In this document: positions 7,788-15,104 of the stretch, one piece after another | How the letters are laid out: each line of letters starts with the position of its first letter | How positions within the stretch are numbered: the first letter of the stretch is position 1 | Source: a virus | Virus record (IMG/VR): IMGVR_UViG_3300028025_004032 | Location: 1-40,665 of that record | DNA length: 40,665 bases | Direction: 5' to 3' (one strand) | Notes under the pieces: model-generated | Databases searched by the model: none | What the model saw: only the letters and a program-made list of their open reading frames with translations | What the model was told of the DNA's origin: nothing | Translations under genes and position numbers: made by a program

Positions 7788-8942
7788 CTATGAGTTTTTA
7801 ATTTTGAATTGTTGTAATCCATTAACTCCATAGCCATAGTCACCAGAACACCATGTTTCAGGTCTAGTGTAAAGCTCTTCAGTTGCAGATACAGTCATGT
7901 TAACTTTAGTACCGCAAGCAGTTAAGCTAAATGCTACGTCCATTGCTCTACCTGTGAAAGGAGATACGATTGTAGTTCTGCTGAACATTGGGTTTGATAC
8001 TTCAAACATTCCTCTGTACTGAGCATAGTTTACAACTTGTATAGCTCCAACTTCGTAAGATACGAACCAAGGCATAGTTTTCAATGAAGTAGTAGAGTAT
8101 TCAGCATTGTAAACATTCGCTAAAGCGTCAGATTTAATAACTGGAAGTCTATTAGTTTCAAAGATTGTAGACAAGTCATATCCTGTAGAAGCACAACAAG
8201 AAGCTTGATTTAATTGCTGATATTGATTCAATAAGAAACCACCGATAAGAACTGGGTTGCTTCCGAATCTTGCAGTTTGTGCAGAGTAAATAACTTCAGA
8301 ATACAACTCGTTGAAAGAAGTTGAAGATACTTGTCCAAATGTTTTTACAGCCTTACCTTTGTCAGTAGCTCTATCTGGAATGTCAGCTAATTCTTTAGGA
8401 GAGAATCCAAAAGTAGAAGAAGAAATTGAATCAAAAATGAACTGAGCCATTCTAGCTTCGTGTGCTTTGTCTACTAAAGAGATAAGCTCAAATAATTTAC
8501 TTTCAATAGAAGTACCTCTTACTGTAGTTTCACTCAATGGAGCGTCCAATACTGGAAGCGTATCCATTAAAGCTGTCATAGCTTTGAAATCTGCATACTC
8601 GAAAGTTACTGTTTTTTTGAATGTGTTTGTACCGTCACAAGTGATAGTATAAGTTTCTGAATCCTGTGTAGCAGGTGAAGCACCTTCAGCACATAAATCA
8701 GTAGGACAACCAGATACGGCAGCCTCGCACTCTGGAAGGTTCCATACTAATTCAACGGACATTTTTTGACCGTTTTCTGCTAGTAATTTACCTTCTAATC
8801 TTGAAGAATTTACCTCACTGTTCATTACTATTGAAAGTGGAACGTCTAATTGAGGATTTGCGGTGATAACACCTAATGCTGATTGTGTTTGGAAAACACT
8901 TGATAGTCTATCTTGAAGACTATTCTTTAATACTAATGCCAT
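7788..8942 (-). CDS. probable major capsid protein
   Basis: 384 residues, the right size for an HK97-fold capsid protein, placed after a coiled-coil scaffold candidate and before connector genes. An N-terminal extension with a cysteine-rich stretch (PECEAAVSGCPTDLCAEG, about 68-85) is followed by mixed helices and strands, for example LFELISLVDKAHEARMAQFIF and NPVLIGGFLLNQYQQL. ASCCAS, TACGTK and WCSGDY add further cysteines, suggesting disulfide or metal stabilisation. Codon use is cleaner and less A+T-rich than its neighbours, as expected for a highly expressed gene. Confidence 0.7.
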   Translation of the reverse strand: MALVLKNSLQDRLSSVFQTQSALGVITANPQLDVPLSIVMNSEVNSSRLEGKLLAENGQKMSVELVWNLPECEAAVSGCPTDLCAEGASPATQDSETYTITCDGTNTFKKTVTFEYADFKAMTALMDTLPVLDAPLSETTVRGTSIESKLFELISLVDKAHEARMAQFIFDSISSSTFGFSPKELADIPDRATDKGKAVKTFGQVSSTSFNELYSEVIYSAQTARFGSNPVLIGGFLLNQYQQLNQASCCASTGYDLSTIFETNRLPVIKSDALANVYNAEYSTTSLKTMPWFVSYEVGAIQVVNYAQYRGMFEVSNPMFSRTTIVSPFTGRAMDVAFSLTACGTKVNMTVSATEELYTRPETWCSGDYGYGVNGLQQFKIKNS

Positions 8943-9085
8943 TTTATATTATTAATAGGGTTAAAAAATTGGTTTATGCTCGCTCTTCTTTTGCTTTGTG
9001 TGAGGTTAAGGTATCACGACCGCATCAGAAATTTAAGGCTTTCTAAACCGCATTTAAAACCTACTAATAATAGCAGGAAAGAAAT
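8943..9085 (-). other. untranslated spacer before the capsid gene
   Basis: 143 bases with stops in all useful frames. It contains ATGCGGT twice on the minus strand and a small GGTTT/AAGCC hairpin, but no convincing TAnnTTTG box (the nearest is TAAATTTC). It is likely a long capsid mRNA leader or carries a promoter type I do not recognise. Confidence 0.4.
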
Positions 9086-9889
9086 TTATTTTTTGCCTAG
9101 TGTTACTTTACTAGACATATCTATTCTATTGCTCAATATAGGCGCACTGTTTTGTGTTCTATCTATGTTCATAGTTCCAGTTCCTGTTACTTTTTTAAAC
9201 GCTCCACGCTTAGTATAAATAGATTCTAAAACCTCTTTATAAGAAGCAAACGCTCCAGCCTTTGCACTTGATAAAACTACTTGACCATTTATATCATAAA
9301 CTACTTCGTTTTGATTTTCGTCAAGTGTAAACTTATACTTGGTTTCGTCAAACGTGCAAGCGTCTCTTATATTCATGTCCTCAACTAAGACAAATTCATT
9401 TTTAGCTTGCCCTAATTTAGAACTAACTATAATCTGAATTTCTTTTTGAGTAAACTCTTTTTCGATATTTTGTTTCTCGTTTGAAACTAAATCAAAGTCA
9501 CCTCTTAGCTTTTCGTTTAATATATTTAAGTCATTAACCTTTTGAGTCAATTTTTCTATTTCATTTCTTGAAGCCTTGTCAGTGTTTTCTTTTAGGCTTG
9601 TATTTGCTTCGGTTAGTTCCACTATTTTAGCTTTATAAGTAGCTATTACAGTCTCTACATTGTCATGCAATTTGCCTTCTAATGTTAATCCTAATTCTTT
9701 AGCTTCTTTGTTTATACGACTATCAACCGCAGTTGCAGCCTTACCGTACAATTTATTTCTTTCAGTTTCGGGAAGTTCGCTAAATCTTTCTGCCACGCTT
9801 CCAATAGGTATATATACACTATTAAATTCAAGCATTGCATCTTCTGGACTAATTCCCTCTTCGCTAGGTACTATTTTAAATTTGCTCAT
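9086..9889 (-). CDS. probable capsid scaffold protein
   Basis: 267 residues with a long coiled coil (about 75-150: IVELTEANTSLKENTDK, IEKLTQKVNDLNILNEKL and following heptads), an acidic N-terminus and a basic C-terminal tail (SNRIDMSSKVTLGKK). This layout, plus the position immediately before the capsid gene, is typical of internal scaffolding proteins that direct capsid assembly and are then removed. No protease motif was seen in it. Assignment rests on composition and synteny. Confidence 0.6.
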   Translation of the reverse strand: MSKFKIVPSEEGISPEDAMLEFNSVYIPIGSVAERFSELPETERNKLYGKAATAVDSRINKEAKELGLTLEGKLHDNVETVIATYKAKIVELTEANTSLKENTDKASRNEIEKLTQKVNDLNILNEKLRGDFDLVSNEKQNIEKEFTQKEIQIIVSSKLGQAKNEFVLVEDMNIRDACTFDETKYKFTLDENQNEVVYDINGQVVLSSAKAGAFASYKEVLESIYTKRGAFKKVTGTGTMNIDRTQNSAPILSNRIDMSSKVTLGKK

Positions 9890-9899
9890 TATTTATTTA

Positions 9900-10283
9900 T
9901 TAGTTGGTTTTTTTTGGTCTTCCTTTTGCCTTAACTGTTGGTAAAGTTAATCCAATATGGCTTACTTCAACTTCATTAACTGGCTCGTTTAGCGGTTCTT
10001 CTATTTCAATTTCTGGCATTTCAACCGATACGCTTTCTGCCTTGCTTTCCACAACTTCCACACTCGGAGCTACTTTTTTTTTAATGTCAGCAGGCGTTCC
10101 TATTTGAGCCTGTAATTTCTCAGCTATGAATGCAGACTTAGCAAAAGTGTTCATTTCAACAAACTGATTTAATTCCTCATCTGAAATCTTGTAAAAACTA
10201 GGTTTATAAAAGTCTTCACTTCTTTCAGCTATCGTTCCTATATTTGATTTATTAGGACTTGTTAGTATTAGAAATTTTGCCAT
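9900..10283 (-). CDS. hypothetical protein at start of head operon
   Basis: 127 residues from the ATG at 10283. An in-frame TTG further upstream (10301) lies inside the -7 promoter box and so cannot be translated from this promoter. The N-terminus MAKFLILTSPNKSNIG is followed by a helical part and a Pro/Glu/Val-rich linker (EMPEIEIEEPLNEPVNEVEV), with a basic end KGRPKKTN. No family is recognised; small proteins with basic AT-hook-like ends near the scaffold may be minor head proteins. Confidence 0.6.
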   Translation of the reverse strand: MAKFLILTSPNKSNIGTIAERSEDFYKPSFYKISDEELNQFVEMNTFAKSAFIAEKLQAQIGTPADIKKKVAPSVEVVESKAESVSVEMPEIEIEEPLNEPVNEVEVSHIGLTLPTVKAKGRPKKTN

Positions 10284-10298
10284 GCTTTTATTTTTATG

Positions 10299-10328
10299 CA
10301 AATATACAATAAATTTTAAAAATGCAAA
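10299..10328 (-). promoter_or_regulatory. complete Bacteroidetes promoter for head genes
   Basis: Minus-strand -33 TTTG (10325-10328), 18-base spacer, -7 TATATTTG (10299-10306). It is one of the best consensus promoters in the window and would drive the 127-residue protein, scaffold and probably capsid genes, with a short A-rich leader. Confidence 0.7.
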
Positions 10329-10337
10329 TCACCTTTT

Positions 10338-11105
10338 TTATAGGGTGCAATCGGTATCGTTATATTTATTTAATCCATAAGCCAAAGCGGTTTTTTCGCT
10401 AACTGGTCTTATATTATGTCTACAATTCCATCCGCCTGCAACTTGAAATATATTTGTGCTATTAGTTCCCTTTATTTTTCCGCTCCATTCTAAGTTGGCC
10501 CAGCTTTCTATCTCTTCTTTTGTGTAAATATTCCCTATTCTTTGATCGCAAAAGCAGCGGCTAGTTTCTATTTCAGTTCCTGAGTATCGAAAATACTGTA
10601 CGTTAAATTTATTTGCTAGTATCTGACCTTGCGCACGCTTGTACTGAGTGGAATATTCGCGAGCTACTATATCTATATTGCCTTCTATCTTTTTAGTGGT
10701 AAGTATATCTTTTACCGTAGACTTAAAGTCATTATATTTGCCGCCACCTGCAACATATTGCAATAAAGCGTCTTTAATAGGCTGCTTTATGTTCGTATCC
10801 GTTACATTTACTGCTAAATTATTGTAGAAATTGTCAAAGGCTGCATTGTTAAATGCTTTTAAATCCTTTGTATTTATCTTTCCAAATGACTTATATTGGC
10901 TTATTATTTCCTGTAAATTCTCGTCAAATACCTTTCTATAGTCTTTAATTTTATCATAGTAACCCTCTTCTTTTAGGACTTCTTCTATGATTTCATTAAC
11001 TTTGTCTATATTTTCGAGATTGTCAATATCAAATACAAACGAGCCTCGAACTTGATACTCGTTTAATTTGTTAAGAATTTTATCTAATATTTTTTCAAAC
11101 TCCAT
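10338..11105 (-). CDS. MuF-like head morphogenesis protein
   Basis: 255 residues. The C-terminal half matches phage Mu gpF-like minor capsid proteins: a helix with AREYSTQYKRAQGQILANKF (about 154-173), then YFRYSGTEIETSRCFCDQRIGNIYTKEEIESW as the family's conserved Arg/Cys segment, and GGWNCRHNIRPV near the end. Such proteins are linked with portal function and packaging initiation. The start overlaps the portal stop by one base (TAATG), the usual portal-MuF pairing. Confidence 0.8.
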   Translation of the reverse strand: MEFEKILDKILNKLNEYQVRGSFVFDIDNLENIDKVNEIIEEVLKEEGYYDKIKDYRKVFDENLQEIISQYKSFGKINTKDLKAFNNAAFDNFYNNLAVNVTDTNIKQPIKDALLQYVAGGGKYNDFKSTVKDILTTKKIEGNIDIVAREYSTQYKRAQGQILANKFNVQYFRYSGTEIETSRCFCDQRIGNIYTKEEIESWANLEWSGKIKGTNSTNIFQVAGGWNCRHNIRPVSEKTALAYGLNKYNDTDCTL

Positions 11106-12913
11106 TAATTGGGTTCGCCAGTTATGACTACTTTACCGTCAACCTCTTCAACTTTCATTCCAGCGTCTTCGGTTTGTTTTTTTATTTGTTCGTATAAAGA
11201 TTCGTAGTCTTCTTCGGATTCATTTTCTGATTCCTCTTCTGATTCTTCTTCAGACTCTTCGTTTTCTTTATAAACAATTTCAGTATTTACTATACCACCG
11301 TTACTATCTACAGGAGTAGCCATTAATTCCATTGCTTTGTCTCGCAAATAGGTATCAAGTTGTTTCTCGTTCATATCCATAACGCCTTCGTCTTCTATCC
11401 ATTTCATAATATTGTCCGAGATTACAATATGAATCTTATCATAATAACCTAAAGAACCTTTTTTAATGTTCATGTCATCGGACTTGTATAGATAATACTT
11501 ATTTACTATCTTAAACTTCTCTGTTTCACCTATTGAATTATAGTACTCTCTAAGTAGGTTTATTAGTATATACTGAGGCGCATTATCTTTTTGTAATGCT
11601 GTAAATATTTCATTTACTTCAGCTGTTGAAGTAGTTCTAAAATTATTAAATGAATAAACGGATATTTCCCTTTCTTTTTCAAGTGGAAACATTAGTTCAC
11701 TCCAGTTATTAAACCACCACTGCATAGTCATTTCAACGTCTTGACTATACATTTTGTATGTAGAATAGGTTTTCTCCCTATCTATCATTTTGCCTAGAGC
11801 CGTTTCGCTTCCCTTGACTTCGCTATTTGAGTATTTTAAACCGATATAATCAAATGCAATGTCTCTATTTTCTCTTATTTCTGCACGTGTAGAATCAAGC
11901 GCACCCTGTGGAGGGTCAACCCAATAAACGTGAGGTGCTGGTGGTGTACTATTTTCTATAGCTCCTGAGCCTCTTACTACGTGAACTGCATTAAATGGAC
12001 TAAATAAGTTTTTAGAGCCTGTTCCCTTGCACGTTTGGCAAGTTTCGGTACAATATACACCCTCTTTATTTAAAACGTCAATAACACCGCCTCTACAACC
12101 TGATTCCTCACAGGCTTCACCTACGACTACAGGAATAGGATAGGTAGTTCTAGTTTTGGTGACTCCTACGTTTACTGAATCTATTATTATAGTGCTCAAA
12201 ATAGACTCACTAGGGCTAAAATAAGACCTAATGACTAGCTCATTATCATTAACTATTTTAAGACCGTCAGCGTTTCTATAATACTTTTTGCCTAAGTTAT
12301 TATTGAACTGCCAAAATAAAATAGGTTTAGTTTCGTCATTTGCTATGTCATACGAATAGTGTTCGTAAGTCAATAGATTATCTTCATTATAATATAAGGC
12401 TACAAAATTATTTCTTTTATCGCCCTTTACTTTATATACTAAAGTGGTTTTGTCTTTGTATATTATATTCTCAGTGGTTACAATATAAGGGTGCAAAGGT
12501 AAATACTCATTTCCACGCTCTATCCCAGCCTGTTTTTCTATAAATTCAGAATACTTTATATGGTAAGTTAGTACACTTCCTGAATCTAGTATTATGTTTT
12601 GCCAGTATATATTTTTAAAGAAACTCATTATTTCATAGCTATCTATGAAGTCTCTTATAGTTTCATTTTTTGTTTGAATCGAGTAGTTGCTGTCAGTGAA
12701 TATTTTTTGTGTTTCAAAGATAGCGTCACCTACTAATTTCTGAACTGGATTTACCCAGTTTTCCTCAATGTATTCGTATTCTTTTGGGTCAAGACCTGGA
12801 TGTCTCATTTTGTAAATCTCCGTTGGAAACTTACTGCTATAAAAAACCCCAAAAGACCGTTCAGCCTTTTGAGGTTTTCTCTTAGCAATATTTAGAAGTT
12901 CTTTTAGTTCCAC
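11105..12913 (-). CDS. portal protein with cysteine cluster
   Basis: 602 residues starting at GTG. Size, position before the MuF gene and an acidic C-terminal tail (EESEEESEEESENESEED) fit an SPP1/HK97-type portal, the dodecameric ring through which DNA is packaged. LKYSNSEVKGSETALGKM and YSTYKMYSQDVEMTMQWWFNNW match the long helices of portal stems. Unusual is a cluster of cysteines at about 266-296 (CEESGC, then CTETCQTCKGTG), a DnaJ-like zinc knuckle inserted in the middle. The start overlaps a 19-residue ORF. Confidence 0.75.
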   Translation of the reverse strand: MELKELLNIAKRKPQKAERSFGVFYSSKFPTEIYKMRHPGLDPKEYEYIEENWVNPVQKLVGDAIFETQKIFTDSNYSIQTKNETIRDFIDSYEIMSFFKNIYWQNIILDSGSVLTYHIKYSEFIEKQAGIERGNEYLPLHPYIVTTENIIYKDKTTLVYKVKGDKRNNFVALYYNEDNLLTYEHYSYDIANDETKPILFWQFNNNLGKKYYRNADGLKIVNDNELVIRSYFSPSESILSTIIIDSVNVGVTKTRTTYPIPVVVGEACEESGCRGGVIDVLNKEGVYCTETCQTCKGTGSKNLFSPFNAVHVVRGSGAIENSTPPAPHVYWVDPPQGALDSTRAEIRENRDIAFDYIGLKYSNSEVKGSETALGKMIDREKTYSTYKMYSQDVEMTMQWWFNNWSELMFPLEKEREISVYSFNNFRTTSTAEVNEIFTALQKDNAPQYILINLLREYYNSIGETEKFKIVNKYYLYKSDDMNIKKGSLGYYDKIHIVISDNIMKWIEDEGVMDMNEKQLDTYLRDKAMELMATPVDSNGGIVNTEIVYKENEESEEESEEESENESEEDYESLYEQIKKQTEDAGMKVEEVDGKVVITGEPN

Positions 12914-12963
12914 TTAATAGGTTTAGGTTTAGGTTTAGGTTTTGAAGGTTTACCGCAACACAT
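12904..12963 (-). CDS. candidate micro-ORF MCCGK(PK) repeat peptide
   Basis: An ATG six bases after the tail-tube stop opens a 19-codon frame beginning MCCGKPS, continuing with four Lys-Pro units and ending IKWN. Its TAA lies ten bases inside the portal gene. The Lys-Pro units give the DNA repeat TTTAGG on the plus strand. It could be a small structural or coupling peptide for portal translation, or chance. No promoter of its own is visible. Confidence 0.35.
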   Translation of the reverse strand: MCCGKPSKPKPKPKPIKWN

Positions 12964-12968
12964 AACTA

Positions 12969-13544
12969 TTATTGGAATTTAAAGATACCTGCTGGCTGAG
13001 TGTCAAATACTAACCAATATTCGTTTCTATCGAAGTTAACTTGAGCCTCAACAGTGAATTTTTGTGAAGTTCCGTACTCAATACCTGGTGATTTAACCAT
13101 TAGCATCATAGGTCTAGGACTTACTTGCATTCTTCCGTCGTTATAAGCTATAACTACCCATGCAGTTTTTCCATCTATCATGTTATAGAAATCATGATTG
13201 TCAGAGCTTACTTTAGGGTCAGTAATTGTAACTGTATGAGATTCGCCTGTTTTCAAGTTTGGAATACCGTTTTTCATTGGATTCTCAATAGTCAAATTCT
13301 CACCTTCTGGAAGTGCTACTAGTACATTGTTAATTACGTTCAAATCTTTGAATGAATCTACGCCTGCAATAGCTGTAGCCCATGCTCCTGAAGCAGTGTA
13401 ATTTACTTTTAAAAGGTCATTAGTATCCTCACAAAGAATGTAAGCTACTGAAGTTGAATTACCAAGTGCATAAAAGTTATTGCAATCTGGTTCTGTGTAT
13501 GCGACCATTGTTTTACCGTCGCATGTTGTTGTGCAAAGTGCCAT
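12969..13544 (-). CDS. probable major tail tube protein
   Basis: 191 residues, a size typical of siphovirus tail tube proteins. All-beta composition (AWVVIAYNDGRMQVSPRPMM, QKFTVEAQVNFDRNEYWLVF) and its own promoter (13599-13606) indicate a highly expressed structural protein. The N-terminus is cysteine-rich (MALCTTTCDGK, EPDCNN, ILCEDTND). The less A+T-rich codon usage matches that of the capsid gene. Function is inferred from size, expression signals and position in the tail/portal region. Confidence 0.55.
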   Translation of the reverse strand: MALCTTTCDGKTMVAYTEPDCNNFYALGNSTSVAYILCEDTNDLLKVNYTASGAWATAIAGVDSFKDLNVINNVLVALPEGENLTIENPMKNGIPNLKTGESHTVTITDPKVSSDNHDFYNMIDGKTAWVVIAYNDGRMQVSPRPMMLMVKSPGIEYGTSQKFTVEAQVNFDRNEYWLVFDTQPAGIFKFQ

Positions 13545-13574
13545 ATTAATTAAATTTTAAAGTTAAAAATGTCC

Positions 13575-13606
13575 GACATCTTCGCTATGTCTTGAATGCA
13601 AATATA
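13575..13606 (-). promoter_or_regulatory. promoter and leader hairpin for tail tube gene
   Basis: TATATTTG on the minus strand at 13599-13606; the leader then folds GACAT (13587-13591) with ATGTC (13575-13579) around a seven-base loop. A second partial copy GGACAT follows. The hairpin may stabilise an abundant mRNA. Confidence 0.5.
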
Positions 13607-13635
13607 ATGCATTTTTTATATATAAAAACATATTT

Positions 13636-15102
13636 TTAATTGCAGCAGTTTCTCCTTGCTGTTCTTATTGTGTCCTTTCTAATAACTGGAATCACTATCG
13701 TACCTAGTTTAGAGTTAAAGTTCCAAGTAGGAGTCAATGAATCAGTATCGATATAGTATTCTGTTGTAGGGTTTGAAACGTCTATATTGTCTACAACCTC
13801 TATCAAAACATTATCTGCAAGTAATTCCATTAATAGCAAATATGTTTCGTCTGAATACTCACTAAGCACTAAGTCATAAGTGGCTTTTATCTTTGTTATT
13901 GGTCTTATTATGCCGCCGCCTTGAGTAAATGTTTCACCTTCGATATTATACTTACCGTCTTGCACCATTAAATTAAACTTTAATGGGTAAGCATTTCCGC
14001 AGCTTTGGTGAAATATAATTGTAATACCGCCGCAACCATCTCCACATACGTCGCAAGGGCAGTCATAAGATTCTAAATCATATCTAAAATAAACGTATTG
14101 CTCACCACTTGAATTTTCTTGTATTCCACTATTCCATAATTCTAGGCTTGTATTAACACCACTAGGTGACAATGTAGGCACAAAGTCTATCCAGTCTATT
14201 AATCCATTAGCGTCACTTGGCTCGTTAAATACATAAATAGAGCCATCCCATAATTTAAAATCTAAAACTTGAGGCGGTACTTTTGGAATATTTATTTTAG
14301 CCTTGTAGATTCCTTCGTCTAACCAATAAGTTTTATCATTAGGCGAGAAATAAGCACTAGAAAAAATATTACTAACATAATAAACCGAATAACCTAGACA
14401 CGTTTGAGGCATTTTAGACGCCTCCTCTGGACCTAAATCGTATGGGTCATAAGTTGAGTTTCTTTTAGTTGAAACTACACTTTCTGCAAGAGGGTCTTCG
14501 CCATCTCCTATATATACACTTATCACTTCAGTAATTTCTTCCAATTCTGTTAAATGAGTTAGAGTACCGCCATAGCATACCTCTATTTCTATTGTAGCTG
14601 GTATTAATTGTTTTATGTTAAATACAATTTCTAATGTAAATGGAACTAAATCATCAGCTGCTATTTCTAATACTCTTACCGTATTAGCATAACTTCCACC
14701 GCAGTTATTCTCATTCATTATTATTTTATCACTAGAAACTACATTTTGAAACCAATTGTTTCCGCCTGATGTATAGGAAAATCTTTGTCTAATTACATTT
14801 AATGAAGGGCTTGAGCCTGCATAGTTTAGCAATATTTCTACTTCATAATCAAATCCATCTGCAAAAACGTCATCTGGAAGCGTTCTAAATGTAGGTAAAA
14901 TTTCCCATCCTCCTGTAAGCATATTAGGAGTGGCAACAATTGACCTAGTGAACTCATGTATCTTTTTCCATTTAGGTTGCACCGTTGCTAAACTAATAGT
15001 CTCCTCGCATGGCGTTTCTGCAATTATATTATCCGAGCCTGCTGGCAGCTCACCTACTGTCTTTTTAGTTTCTACTGTGTATCCTCCTAATGTTATACTC
15101 AT
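13636..15102 (-). CDS. tail structural protein, cysteine-rich
   Basis: 488 residues, predominantly beta structure, no family recognised with certainty. A striking metal-knuckle-like run CPCDVCGDGCGG (about 350-361) is followed by another Cys in IIFHQSCGNAYPLKF, and the protein ends RRNCCN. It sits between the large tail gene and the tail tube and is probably part of the distal tail or baseplate. Sequential beta modules such as YDLVLSEYSDETYLLLMELL suggest a dit-like or tail-hub domain, which is inference. Confidence 0.5.
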   Translation of the reverse strand: MSITLGGYTVETKKTVGELPAGSDNIIAETPCEETISLATVQPKWKKIHEFTRSIVATPNMLTGGWEILPTFRTLPDDVFADGFDYEVEILLNYAGSSPSLNVIRQRFSYTSGGNNWFQNVVSSDKIIMNENNCGGSYANTVRVLEIAADDLVPFTLEIVFNIKQLIPATIEIEVCYGGTLTHLTELEEITEVISVYIGDGEDPLAESVVSTKRNSTYDPYDLGPEEASKMPQTCLGYSVYYVSNIFSSAYFSPNDKTYWLDEGIYKAKINIPKVPPQVLDFKLWDGSIYVFNEPSDANGLIDWIDFVPTLSPSGVNTSLELWNSGIQENSSGEQYVYFRYDLESYDCPCDVCGDGCGGITIIFHQSCGNAYPLKFNLMVQDGKYNIEGETFTQGGGIIRPITKIKATYDLVLSEYSDETYLLLMELLADNVLIEVVDNIDVSNPTTEYYIDTDSLTPTWNFNSKLGTIVIPVIRKDTIRTARRNCCN

Positions 15103-15104
15103 AT

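Noticed and set aside
8976-9218. Plus-strand open frame of 80 codons over the capsid leader and scaffold end
   Set aside because: It runs antisense to the scaffold gene, has no TAnnTTTG box or A-rich leader, and its sequence lacks a protein-like pattern.
12918-12939. Telomere-like TTTAGG repeat
   Set aside because: It is explained by Lys-Pro codons of the micro-ORF (CCTAAA on the minus strand); four copies only, and not at a sequence end.
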